Below are positions 17,101-24,500 of a stretch of DNA of 35,162 nt, one piece after another (position 1 is the stretch's first letter; every line of letters begins with the position of its first letter). The notes under the pieces are model-generated. The model made no database searches and was not told the DNA's origin. It worked only from the letters and a program-made list of their open reading frames with translations. The stretch is from assembly GCA_964537825.1 (NCBI GenBank), contig CAZIDL010000024.1, positions 1 through 35,162 on the forward strand, written 5' to 3'. The translations under genes were made by a program, and so were the position numbers. The stretch comes from CAZIDL01 sp964537825 (GTDB lineage: Bacteria; Bacteroidota; Bacteroidia; Flavobacteriales_D; CAYVSK01).

Positions 17101-17881
17101 TCGAGGAACCAGCGATGGGCATGACCTCCACGCTCCAGTTCACCCCGACATAACCGGTGTTGTTATCGCCCTTTGCTCCTACGGTACCGGCCACATGGGT
17201 TCCGTGTGAACTCGAAGGGATCGTACCATCGCTATCGTAGGCGTCCCATCCGTTCACGTCGTCCGTGTAACCGTTCCCGTCATCATCAACCCCGTTGGTC
17301 CCGTTCACTTCAGCCGGGTTCTTGAAGAAGTTCAGATCCTCATGGCCAATATCGAAACCTCCGTCGATAACGGCCACCACGATCGTATCACCATTGACGG
17401 TGGTCCCTCCGGTGGTGATGTCCCAAGCCTGGTCCGCATCGATATCAGCATCCACGACCCCGCCATTGGAGCCATCGTTCACGTAATGCCACATATCAGG
17501 CTGGGTGAGCTTAGGATCGTTGGGCAAGGCCCTTTGTTCGAGCCGATGTTCGAATTGGGCGGTCCGGACCCCTGCGTGCCTTTCAATCCCTTCAAGAAGG
17601 GCGTGCTTGTCCACCGCTTTCGGGTCATAGGAGAAGAGCCAAACGTTGAGGTATTCGGAAAGCTTGCGCTTGACCTGTAAATCGGTACTCGTCCCTTTGA
17701 AGCTGGACAGCTCCCTGCTCAGTGTTTTTGGAGAGGTCCCCTTTTTCATCCGGACCATCAAACGGCCGGGAATGATATCCTCCTCCCCGGACTGGGCCAT
17801 GAGGGATGGCTGGAAAATGAAGAGCGCGAATAAGAGGCTTGCGAAAAAAGAGCGGGGGCTATTCATAATAAGGTCGGACAT
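14189..17881 (-). CDS. Secreted subtilisin-like (S8) protease with duplicated Fn3/GEVED modules and T9SS tail
   Basis: 1230 residues. Signal peptide in about residues 1-30 (second ATG at codon 6, 17866), then a pro-region of about 100 residues. The S8 domain (about 125-465) has an intact triad: Asp173 in VAVIDGGFD, His226 in SHGTHVAGTVGA, Ser398 in GTSMASPHVAG, and oxyanion Asn295. Two copies of a module of about 325 residues follow (479-803 and 813-1135), each with two fibronectin type III-like domains, a Cys-rich link and a GEVED domain (IWVDTDRDG, GGSRMRISMQ, GEVEEYC). The C-terminus (1152-1230) is a type A T9SS sorting domain with VRPNPARDRV and GVYFYRVLLDGK. It is therefore exported, cut at the tail and attached to the cell surface or released. 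Its gene is 38 bases after alr; a weak box TATATTAG lies at 17892-17899. Confidence 0.93.
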   Translation of the reverse strand: MSDLIMNSPRSFFASLLFALFIFQPSLMAQSGEEDIIPGRLMVRMKKGTSPKTLSRELSSFKGTSTDLQVKRKLSEYLNVWLFSYDPKAVDKHALLEGIERHAGVRTAQFEHRLEQRALPNDPKLTQPDMWHYVNDGSNGGVVDADIDADQAWDITTGGTTVNGDTIVVAVIDGGFDIGHEDLNFFKNPAEVNGTNGVDDDGNGYTDDVNGWDAYDSDGTIPSSSHGTHVAGTVGAKGDNNTGYVGVNWSVEVMPIAGSSTNESTVVAAYDYAVKMRDLYDSTNGSKGAFIVATNSSFGKDGGDPSNYPLWCAMYDTLGAYGITNAVAGPNQDVDIDSYGDVPGTCPSPHTLCLTNTENDDSRATAGYGDTHVDLGAPGTDILSTEPSNSYGKKTGTSMASPHVAGTIGLLHSIDCPQFMNLVQNDPDSASMLVKRAIMEGVDTISSLSGITVSNGRLNMHRALLEMDSLGYCDTNTGCFTPYNLQAQMKTDSSALLTYTAPDTADSVKLQYKELAAATWDSATTTSTDSFMIDSGLSGCTQYEFRIKAYCPNDTTGWAGPSGFKTLGCCKAPAGFHVAAQGDSSLSTEWDSVYGASDYEIQYRSVDSISWKGYVVSGTDTSLSGLKSCHRYELRVRADCDTSYSPYSSVLDTNTLCAPCDSNSYCSSKGQSVTYEWIEAVDIAGLSNTSGENGGYLFKGGPNTTLWQDSAYVITLTPGFSGSSFPEFFRIWVDTDRDGVFDSPGERLFEKSDVSSAVTDTMQLPASISSGGSRMRISMQYDSLPSVCAPVPAGEVEEYCVQLMRPQDTLGSCYVPFNLSSNVKSDSSAMLHYDADAGADSVELHYKPLNSGTWSDIWTSSTNSLLVDGLQSCTGYEFRVRSYCGSDTSSWSSVDSFETYGCCDAPKGLTATASDSSSITLDWSAVYSATDYQLSFRPVGSSSWNDITVGGSDTTVEELQECHKYAFRVRADCDTAYSSFAPIDSFETDCAPCRTNAYCAISGSTSQEWIESLQLEGESIVSGDNGGYLQYGNANVELREDSGYVFTLEPGFSGAGNTQYARIWVDTDRSGTFEDPGERFYESSGFSSSFSDTLFIPSSVSSGGARMRVAMQAGGLPVHCTDPANGEIEDYCVLLRDNDRTAVEEHQRGELEVQVRPNPARDRVKLLLSRDSQEKARFTLRNTLGEKVLDEKVGGTRSGFDLSGISRGVYFYRVLLDGKLASGKLVIEAP

Positions 17882-17919
17882 ACGTTGTTCACTAATATAC
17901 GAAAAAGCCGCCCTTTCTT

Positions 17920-19056
17920 TCAGCCATCTTCTTTGGGATGGAAGAGATCCCGGGGAAGCCTTTCCGAGATGTTGGTAATGGCCTCATAAGGGATCTTGTT
18001 CATCGAGCGGGCGAATTCCGTAAGCGGGTATTCTTCATCGAAAAGGACCACCATATCGCCTTCCTGACACATTACATCGGTCACGTCGAGGAAGGCCATG
18101 TCCATGGATACCTTCCCGACCACGTGAACGATCCGACCGTTCACTCTTGCGATCCCAACCCCTTTTCCGAGAGGCCTTGAAAAGCCATCGGCATAACCGA
18201 TGGGGATAATGGCGATGCGGGTAGGCCGCTCAGCCTGAAAAGCCCGATCATAACCGACCGTCCCCCCCATCGGCACTTCCTTGATCTGGGAGATGGTCGT
18301 CCGAAGGCGGGCGATGTTCCGGAGCTTCATCCGGTCTTTGTCCGTAGCTCCTACTCCGTATAGGCCGATGCCGAGGCGGACCATGTCGAACTGGGCATTG
18401 GTGAAACGGCTGACACCCGCAGAATTAAGGATGTGCCTGATGAAGGGATGCCCTAACCCTTCCTCCACCTGCTCACAGATCCGCTGAAAGATAACCATCT
18501 GCTCTTTCGTAAAAAAATCGAAATCAGGGAATGAACTTGATGCAAGGTGGGACATTACGGAATGCAATTCCAGCAGATGCCTCTGATCCTTCAAACGTTC
18601 GACCACGCGCGATATCCGATCTTCCGGGAGACCGAGGCGGTTCATACCGGTCTCCACCTTGAGGTGCATGGGAATGGGGCCTTTTTCTTTCCTACGCTCG
18701 CAGGTATGGATCAACTGTTCGAGACAGCGCTCATTGTAGACCAGCGGCTCCAGCTCCTGATCGAGGATCTTGTTGAAGCTGTTCTGGCCGGGGTTCATCA
18801 CCATGATGGGCATTCGGATGCCGTGGTCGCGCAAACGTTCTCCCTCGTCAGCAAAAGCAACCCCCAGGTAATCCACGCCTTTCTGCTCCAGGAACTTCGG
18901 GATACCAACCGCACCAAAACCGTAAGAAGCTGCTTTCACCATCACCATGATGCGCGTATCAGGATGAAGCTGATCGCGGTAATAAGCAAGATTCTCCTCG
19001 AGGGCCTCGAGGTTGACTTCAAGCCGGGTCTCGTTGCTCAGCCCTTCATTCCTCAC
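17920..19056 (-). CDS. alr: Alanine racemase (PLP-dependent)
   Basis: 378 residues from a GTG at 19056; no ATG is available before Met37, which sits right before the catalytic lysine. The longer frame runs upstream antisense-free but inside tdk and is not conserved-looking. Alr makes D-alanine for peptidoglycan. The PLP lysine is Lys41 in MVMVKAASYGFG, and the second catalytic residue Tyr269 is in GTVGYDRAF. GIGLYGV, VGKVSMDMAFLDVTD and IPIGYADGFSRPL are also family-typical. The motif around Lys41 reads KAASYG where KANAYG is common. The GTG overlaps the last 11 bases of tdk, indicating translational coupling. Confidence 0.9.
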   Translation of the reverse strand: MRNEGLSNETRLEVNLEALEENLAYYRDQLHPDTRIMVMVKAASYGFGAVGIPKFLEQKGVDYLGVAFADEGERLRDHGIRMPIMVMNPGQNSFNKILDQELEPLVYNERCLEQLIHTCERRKEKGPIPMHLKVETGMNRLGLPEDRISRVVERLKDQRHLLELHSVMSHLASSSFPDFDFFTKEQMVIFQRICEQVEEGLGHPFIRHILNSAGVSRFTNAQFDMVRLGIGLYGVGATDKDRMKLRNIARLRTTISQIKEVPMGGTVGYDRAFQAERPTRIAIIPIGYADGFSRPLGKGVGIARVNGRIVHVVGKVSMDMAFLDVTDVMCQEGDMVVLFDEEYPLTEFARSMNKIPYEAITNISERLPRDLFHPKEDG

Positions 19057-19660
19057 TGTCCCTCTCGCTTCTTTCTTCTTTCGGGCGGCGGACCAGGTCG
19101 TAAAAAGCTTTTCGGGAAAGCGGCTCGTACTCGCTCTTCCCCCCGATCCGAACCTGGCCCTCTTCGTCGCTGAGGCGATGGGAATAATGAGCCAACTCCC
19201 CGGTACGCATGCAAATGGCATGAACCTTCGTAACGTACTCGGCCATCGCGAGCAAGTTGGGCATAGGACCGAAGGGTTTGCCCGTATGATCGAGGTCCAG
19301 ACCGGCCACGATCACGCGAAGCCCCTGATCGGCGAGTTGATCGCAGACCTCCGGCAGATCCTCCGGAAAGAACTGAGCTTCATCCACCCCTACAACATCC
19401 ACTTCGCCCCGATGGGTGAGGATGGTCTGCGCATTAGGAACAGGAAGGGAAGGGATGGAGTTAGCATCGTGGCTCACCACGTCCTCAGCGTCGTAACGAT
19501 CCTCGATGAGGGGCTTGAAGATCTCCACCCGCTGGTCCGCGATCCGAGCTCTTTTCAGGCGACGGATCAACTCCTCCGTCTTCCCGGAGAACATCGGCCC
19601 GCAGATCACTTCGATCCAGCCGGTGCCTTTATCGTCGTTAAAGAGGCTCGTTGCGTTCAT
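19046..19660 (-). CDS. tdk: Thymidine kinase, zinc-less type II
   Basis: 204 residues. Type II (TK1-like) thymidine kinase: P-loop GPMFSGKT (21-28), Walker-B-like VDEAQFF with catalytic Glu94, and IVAGLDLDHTGKPFG. It phosphorylates thymidine in the salvage pathway. The C-terminal zinc ribbon is degenerate: CxxC has become CMRT (150-153), and the second CxxC has become SRKA (182-185). Related Bacteroidota enzymes often show this, so it is probably functional without the metal. The tail is charged (Arg/Glu). It starts the tdk-alr pair and is divergent from the M28 peptidase across 149 bases, where a 7-of-8 box (TAATTTCG) lies upstream. Confidence 0.94.
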   Translation of the reverse strand: MNATSLFNDDKGTGWIEVICGPMFSGKTEELIRRLKRARIADQRVEIFKPLIEDRYDAEDVVSHDANSIPSLPVPNAQTILTHRGEVDVVGVDEAQFFPEDLPEVCDQLADQGLRVIVAGLDLDHTGKPFGPMPNLLAMAEYVTKVHAICMRTGELAHYSHRLSDEEGQVRIGGKSEYEPLSRKAFYDLVRRPKEERSERDSEE

Positions 19661-19809
19661 AATAGGAATAGCACGGAAACCTCATTTTCGTCACCTCGTT
19701 CCTCTTTTCCTTCCGACCTCGAAATTACATCATCAAAGGGGTGTTTCCACCGCAGAGGATCCAACGATACCGATCTTTCCAGATAGATCCCGGAAATTAG
19801 GGACCCCAA

Positions 19810-21090
19810 ATGGAGCTCCCTATGAAAAAGGTTCCGGCTTTCCTCTTACTCCTTCTCCCCTTTTTGAGCTCAGCCCAAAGCGAGCGAGCCCGCGAGCACA
19901 TCGACACCCTTTGCTCCCCTGCTATGCACGGAAGAGGCTATGTGAGCGGAGGTCATGAAAAAGCAGCCCGTTACATCCGATCCGAACTAAAGGCCTATGG
20001 AGTGAAGCCGCTCTTCGATGGAAACTACTTCCAACCGTTCAAAGTGGATGTCAACACCTTCCCTGGGGAAATGGAGCTGGTTTGGAACAGAGACACGCTT
20101 GAACCAGGCATCGGCTTCATTCCAAGCCCGGTCTCCGGATCGAGCAAAGGGGCATACGAGGTCTTCCACGTTACCCCCTCCATGTTAAAGGACGACCACG
20201 GGATGGACCGGATACGGGAATTCGGCTCTGACGGTGATAAGATGGCGGTCCTCGATCCGGAAAAGGCCAAGGGGGATAGCGCGAAGCGATTCCTTACACT
20301 GCGCTACGCTTTGGCCAATAAGGGACCGGTCGTCGTGATGGATGGAAAAGATCTCACCTGGGGCGTACGGGACACGGCTTTTTCCCATGCGATCCTCAAG
20401 GTGGACAGCAACCGGATCATCCCTGAGGACGGGGCTGATATCCGGATCCACGTGGAAAACCGCTTTAAAGAGGGATATAAGACCCGGAACGCAGGGGGGC
20501 GGCTCCCCGGAAAGGAACCGAACGCCAAACCCATCGTCCTGAGCGCACACTACGACCAATTGGGAAGGATGGGCAAGGAGACCTATATCCCCGGAGCGAG
20601 CGACAATGCCAGTGGGACGGCCATGCTCCTTTACCTGGCTGAGCATTTCAGCAAAAAGGAGCCCGAACGCCCCCTCGTCTTCCTTTTCTTCGGAGCAGAG
20701 GAACTCGGGATCCTTGGATCGAAGCATTACGTTCAGAACCCTGCTTTCCCCCTGGATTCGATCGCCTTTCTAATGAACATCGACCTGGTCGGTGGCGGCA
20801 GCAAAGGGATCAAGGTCGTGAACGGGAAAGTGCACGAGCAAGAGCTTGAATGGCTACGCAAGATGAACGAGGAGAAAGGCTGGTTCCCCATGATCGGAGC
20901 CAGAGGGAAAGCTATGAACAGCGATCATTACTGGTTCTCCGAAAGAGGAGTACCCGCCTTCTTCATCTATACGCTCGGCGATGTGGATGCCTATCACGAC
21001 GTCCACGATACAGCTGATAACCTTCCACTGACCAAGTTCAACGAACTGGCCCGGATGCTGGAGCGCTTCGTACGAGATTTCGGGGAGTAG
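19810..21090 (+). CDS. Secreted M28-family metallopeptidase
   Basis: 426 residues from the first ATG; an ATG at codon 5 (19822) giving MKKVPAFLLLLLPFLSSAQ is an equally good or better start for the signal peptide. The C-terminal half is an M28 aminopeptidase domain with an apparently complete di-zinc site: His247 in SAHYDQLG, Asp265 in GASDNASGTA, Glu297/Glu298 in FFGAEELG, Asp325 in MNIDLVGG and His396 in YHDVHDTADN. The region between signal and peptidase domain (about 60-235) probably contains a PA-like insert. No T9SS sorting domain is seen, so it is expected in the periplasm. Substrate peptides are unknown. Confidence 0.9.
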   Translation: MELPMKKVPAFLLLLLPFLSSAQSERAREHIDTLCSPAMHGRGYVSGGHEKAARYIRSELKAYGVKPLFDGNYFQPFKVDVNTFPGEMELVWNRDTLEPGIGFIPSPVSGSSKGAYEVFHVTPSMLKDDHGMDRIREFGSDGDKMAVLDPEKAKGDSAKRFLTLRYALANKGPVVVMDGKDLTWGVRDTAFSHAILKVDSNRIIPEDGADIRIHVENRFKEGYKTRNAGGRLPGKEPNAKPIVLSAHYDQLGRMGKETYIPGASDNASGTAMLLYLAEHFSKKEPERPLVFLFFGAEELGILGSKHYVQNPAFPLDSIAFLMNIDLVGGGSKGIKVVNGKVHEQELEWLRKMNEEKGWFPMIGARGKAMNSDHYWFSERGVPAFFIYTLGDVDAYHDVHDTADNLPLTKFNELARMLERFVRDFGE

Positions 21091-21276
21091 GGACAAGTCG
21101 GGACCTGTCCGTTCTAGGGCGCAAAGAGACCAACGATCCAACAGGGCCAACATTCCAACCAAGCCACCCCTATTATGGTCGGAGCTGCCTCAAAAGCCGA
21201 TGGAGCCCGTTTGAAAGGGGAGGTCCTCTTCATGTGTCCCCCTCTTGCCCGACTGAGGTCGCTCAAGCAGATCTGC

Positions 21277-21305
21277 CTCCTCTGTGACCTCCTTGGTTAG
21301 TAAAA
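21277..21305. repeat. Remnant resembling the dispersed CTCTGTG...GGTTA repeat
   Basis: The stretch reads CTCCTCTGTGACCTCCTTGG followed by TTAGTAAAA. It resembles, with a few changes, a sequence type that recurs between genes in many bacterial genomes, of the form CTCTGTGnCCTCTGTGGTTAA. Only one copy is seen in this window, so the assignment is by resemblance alone. Confidence 0.4.
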
Positions 21306-21356
21306 CGAGCCTTGGATCATCGATGAAAAAGGAAAATAAGTGCCCCATCGATGCCT

Positions 21357-21402
21357 GGATCCAGGATCTATTTGGGACCTTGGATCCGGGCTTTGGGACC
21401 TT
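21357..21402. repeat. Tandem direct repeat with GGATCC and TTTGGGACCTT
   Basis: Two units follow head to tail. Unit 1 (21357-21381) starts GGATCC and ends TTTGGGACCTT; unit 2 (21382-21402) has the same ends with a four-base shorter middle. Further GATCC words flank the pair. It is a short, degenerate tandem repeat in non-coding DNA. Confidence 0.6.
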
Positions 21403-21472
21403 CTCCCTATGATCCTCCTCATAAAACCGCCCATTTCATGGAACACATGACGATCACATGACATTTCGCAGA

Positions 21473-21480
21473 TAGCTTTG
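21473..21480 (+). promoter_or_regulatory. Bacteroidota -7 promoter box for hemA
   Basis: TAGCTTTG is an exact TAnnTTTG match, 30 bases before the hemA ATG. No TTG is seen at the usual -33 distance. It is the likely promoter of the hemA-hemCD operon. Confidence 0.55.
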
Positions 21481-21510
21481 TACGACCTTTGAGACGCCTT
21501 TTCAGGCAGC

Positions 21511-22767
21511 ATGCATGCACTCAAGGTCATAGCGATCACGCACAAAGAGACCGAGCTCGACGCGATCGGGGACTACCATGTCCCGGACGATCGCGTTCCA
21601 GAGTTCCTCCCGGCCTTTCAGAAAGCGGTGGGAGCGAACGAAATGCTCTTCCTCTCAACCTGCAATCGCGTGGAGTTCGTCTTCACGGACGATGAAGAGA
21701 ACCATTATGAAGAAGATGAGCTCAGGGCCTTTTTCCGGACCTTCTTTCAGGGAAATGCCGAGAGAGCTGAAAAGGGGGTTCGGGAGGCCAAGGTCTTCGA
21801 AGGAGAGGATGCCATCCGCCATCTCTTCATGGTGGCGGCTTCCCTCGATTCCATGGTGATCGGGGAACGCGAGATCATCACCCAGGTCCGGAAAGCGTTC
21901 GAACGCTGCCGCCAGGCCGGCACTACTTCGGATATGCTTCGCTTAGTGATCGATGGCACCGTCAAGACCGCCAAAGAGATCTATACCCGGACCCGGATCG
22001 CTACGCAGCCCGTATCCGTCGTCTCCCTCGCTTACCAAAAATTGAGGGACCGCGGGATGGAACCGGACGGAGAGGTCCGGGTGATCGGGGCCAGCAAGAC
22101 GAACCGTTCCTTCTGTCGTTTCCTCAAAAAGCATGGCTTCAACAACTTCAAAGTCCACAATCGCTCCATCGATAAAGCCCGAGAACTTGCAGAAGAATTG
22201 GAAGGAGAAGCAGCAGGTATCGAGGCCCTCTCCGATCTGGAGCAACCCCCCTCCGTCCTGCTCAGTTCCACAGCTTCCCAGGATCCCGTGGTCCCGAAAG
22301 CGCTTTACGAAGACTGGAAAGCCAAGGGTGTGGCCCCGAAAGTGATCGTCGACCTCGCCCTGCCTAGCGATCTCGATCCTGATGCGCTGCCCCTTCACGA
22401 AGGACCTTATATCGGCCTCAAGGAACTTCAGGACAAGGCCGATAAGAACATGAAGGAACGGGAAAAGGAAATGGAGACCTGTTACGCGATCATCGAAGAA
22501 CGGATCGAGACCTTCCACAGAGCTTATAAAGAGCGGGAAGTCGAGATCGCCATGCGACAGGTACCGGAAAAGGTGAAGGAGATCAACGAGCGCACCCTCA
22601 ATTCCGTATTCGCGGAGGATATCGAGCAGATGGACGAGGCCTCCAAAGAGGTGCTCGACAAGGTGGTCCGTCATCTCGAGAAGAAATACATGTCCGTCCC
22701 CATGAAGATGGCCCGGGAGATCCTCCTCGAAGAGAGCGGAGCTAAGGGCGAACGGAAAAAGCAGTGA
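21511..22767 (+). CDS. hemA: Glutamyl-tRNA reductase
   Basis: 418 residues. HemA reduces glutamyl-tRNA(Glu) to glutamate-1-semialdehyde, the first committed step of the C5 heme pathway. The catalytic Cys51 is in FLSTCNRVEF. AASLDSMVIGEREI and the later RTRIATQPVSVVSLAY are conserved family blocks. The NADPH domain begins at VRVIGASKTNRSF. The C-terminus is the dimerisation helix region rich in Lys and Glu. The stop overlaps the GTG of the next gene (GTGA), which points to coupled translation with hemCD. Confidence 0.95.
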   Translation: MHALKVIAITHKETELDAIGDYHVPDDRVPEFLPAFQKAVGANEMLFLSTCNRVEFVFTDDEENHYEEDELRAFFRTFFQGNAERAEKGVREAKVFEGEDAIRHLFMVAASLDSMVIGEREIITQVRKAFERCRQAGTTSDMLRLVIDGTVKTAKEIYTRTRIATQPVSVVSLAYQKLRDRGMEPDGEVRVIGASKTNRSFCRFLKKHGFNNFKVHNRSIDKARELAEELEGEAAGIEALSDLEQPPSVLLSSTASQDPVVPKALYEDWKAKGVAPKVIVDLALPSDLDPDALPLHEGPYIGLKELQDKADKNMKEREKEMETCYAIIEERIETFHRAYKEREVEIAMRQVPEKVKEINERTLNSVFAEDIEQMDEASKEVLDKVVRHLEKKYMSVPMKMAREILLEESGAKGERKKQ

Positions 22768-24362
22768 GCGCCCCCCTTCGGATCGGTACCCGTAGCAGCC
22801 GCCTGGCCCTTTGGCAAGCCCACCACGTCCAGGAACTCCTTGCCCGACAAGGTCAGGAGGCCGAACTCGTCGAAATATCCACCCAAGGGGATCAGGACCA
22901 GAGCTCTTCCTTCTCCGGAATGAGCGGTTCCGGTTTCTTCACCAAAGCCATCGAAGAAGCCCTCCTCGCCGAAAAGGTGGATATCGCCGTGCATTCCCAC
23001 AAGGACCTCGAGACCACTGCAACCCCCGGTACCAGGATCGCGGCGATCCCCGAGCGGGCTATATCCACCGATCTCCTGCTCGTGCATCCTTCCCATTACG
23101 ATCCCGCTCCCCTCCTCCCGGTGAAAAAGGAAGGAATGCTCGGAAGCTCTTCCCCTCGCCGCCAGGAACAGGTGCGCATGTACCGCCCCGACCTTCAGAT
23201 CGAAGAACTCCGCGGGAACGTTCCCACACGCCTCCAAAAGCTACGGGATGAAAAATATAGCGCCATCCTCATCGCAAAGGCGGGTATCGAGCGGCTCGAA
23301 GAGGATGTGAGCGAATTCCACAGCCTCACCCTCCCCGAGGAACGCTTCATCCCTGCCCCTGCCCAAGGGGCCCTCGCCGTGCAGATCCGGGAAGATGATA
23401 CGGACACGGAACGGATCGTCAAGGAACTCCATTACCCGGCTTCAGCCATCCCCTGCGGGATCGAACGCGGGATCCTGCAACGCTTCAGGGGAGGATGCCA
23501 ATTGCCGCTTGGGGCGCATTGCCGGGAAGAAGAAACGCAATACCGCATCTGGAGCATGGTCTTACCCGAGGGGAGCAAAAGCGCGAAACGCCTGGAAATG
23601 ACCTTCAGCAAAAGGGAAGAAGGGATCGCAGATAGGGTGGCCGCCAAGCTGAAGAGCGAGGAATGTAGAAAGGTCTTCATCAGCAAGGACCTGCCCGAAG
23701 ACCATTGGTGGGTCCGGACCCTCGAAGGGAACGGCCATCGTGTGATGGCGCGTTCCCTGATCGAACAGGAAGCGCTTCCAGTGAAAGAGCTTCCTGATAC
23801 CCCTACCGTCTTCTTTAGCAGCCGGAACGGCGTTCGCTTTTTCATGGAGCAAATGGGCAAAGCGGCCAGGGAACGCTGCTATGCCGTCTATGGCCCAGGA
23901 ACGGCGGAAAACCTGGCAGCGTATGGAATAGAGCCGGAGTTCGTGGGTTCCGGCCCTCCTGAACAAGTCGCCCGCCAGTTGACCGAATGGCTCAAAAGGG
24001 AGGGACGTTATGAACTCTTGATACCCGGACCGGAAGATGCCGCTCGTGAGATCCCCCGATCCCTCAGCCAAAAAGGGGGCATCCGGGTGCACGAACGAGC
24101 CATATACCGCTCGGTGTCCAAAAAGGAGGTGTCGCCCCCAGAAGGTTACGACACCCTGATCTTTACGAGCCCTTCGAACGTTGCGGCTTTCGCTGAAAAG
24201 GATGGAAGGCCTGCCGGAGCGGACCTGCTCGCGATCGGGCCGAGCACCGCATCGAGCGTGAAAGAACATTTCCCCACTGCTGAACCGCAACAACCCTTTG
24301 AGCCCGGGCTGCTCGGACTTATGGACCTCTTTTTCAGTAGTTTGTCACCCAAGGTGGAGTGA
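22764..24362 (+). CDS. hemCD: Fused porphobilinogen deaminase and uroporphyrinogen-III synthase
   Basis: 532 residues from a GTG overlapping the hemA stop. Residues 1 to about 300 are HemC (hydroxymethylbilane synthase): LRIGTRSSRLALWQA, VHSHKDLET with catalytic Asp81, GSSSPRR, LRGNVPTRLQKL, APAQGALAVQIRE, and the dipyrromethane cofactor Cys245 in FRGGCQLPLG. Residues about 302-532 form a HemD domain: VFISKDLPEDHWW, FFSSRNGVRFFME, VYGPGTAENLAAYG, ELLIPGPEDAAREIP, IFTSPSNVAAF and AIGPSTASSVKEH. HemD closes the linear tetrapyrrole to uroporphyrinogen III, so the fusion could hand over the unstable hydroxymethylbilane. HemC and HemD are separate genes in many Bacteroidota. Both halves look intact. 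Confidence 0.92.
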   Translation: MSAPLRIGTRSSRLALWQAHHVQELLARQGQEAELVEISTQGDQDQSSSFSGMSGSGFFTKAIEEALLAEKVDIAVHSHKDLETTATPGTRIAAIPERAISTDLLLVHPSHYDPAPLLPVKKEGMLGSSSPRRQEQVRMYRPDLQIEELRGNVPTRLQKLRDEKYSAILIAKAGIERLEEDVSEFHSLTLPEERFIPAPAQGALAVQIREDDTDTERIVKELHYPASAIPCGIERGILQRFRGGCQLPLGAHCREEETQYRIWSMVLPEGSKSAKRLEMTFSKREEGIADRVAAKLKSEECRKVFISKDLPEDHWWVRTLEGNGHRVMARSLIEQEALPVKELPDTPTVFFSSRNGVRFFMEQMGKAARERCYAVYGPGTAENLAAYGIEPEFVGSGPPEQVARQLTEWLKREGRYELLIPGPEDAAREIPRSLSQKGGIRVHERAIYRSVSKKEVSPPEGYDTLIFTSPSNVAAFAEKDGRPAGADLLAIGPSTASSVKEHFPTAEPQQPFEPGLLGLMDLFFSSLSPKVE

Positions 24363-24376
24363 AAAAGGAAGGGAAC

Positions 24377-24402
24377 GGGCTTTCCCAAGCCCTGCTATTT
24401 TT
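24377..24402 (+). terminator. Possible terminator after hemCD
   Basis: A six-base stem (GGGCTT, 24377-24382; AAGCCC, 24387-24392) with a TCCC loop is followed by TGCTATTTTT. It starts 14 bases after the hemCD stop. The stem is short, and its T-run overlaps an exact TAnnTTTG box, so either the terminator or the promoter reading could be wrong. Confidence 0.45.
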
Positions 24403-24403
24403 G
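24396..24403 (+). promoter_or_regulatory. -7 promoter box for the anchor V gene
   Basis: TATTTTTG matches TAnnTTTG exactly and lies 97 bases before the ATG at 24501. It overlaps the T-run of the putative hemCD terminator, so it is the weakest of the exact matches. Confidence 0.35.
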
Positions 24404-24500
24404 TTCCTTCGGGGGGATAGAGATAAAAAGGAATGCAAGCAGGCCCTTGCCTAAGCATCCTCGAGCTTCCGCTTGCGTTCTCCATCAAAAAGCGAAGCCT

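Larger units (their letters stand above)
21091..21510 (+). other. Gene-free stretch of 420 bases with repeat debris and hemA leader
   Basis: No open frame here has family features; the longest minus-strand frame (21297-21545) is built from repeats and runs into hemA. The stretch opens with an imperfect inverted repeat after the peptidase stop (GGACAAGTC and GACCTGTCC, 21091-21110). It then holds a segment resembling the dispersed CTCTGTG-type repeat (21277-21305), a tandem of GGATCC/TTTGGGACC units (21357-21402), and a TAnnTTTG promoter box (21473-21480). It looks like accumulated intergenic repeat remnants. Confidence 0.6.

Noticed and set aside
21297..21545. Minus-strand frame of 82 codons in the intergenic stretch
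   Set aside because: It runs into hemA coding sequence and is composed largely of the tandem repeat; no signal peptide or motif.
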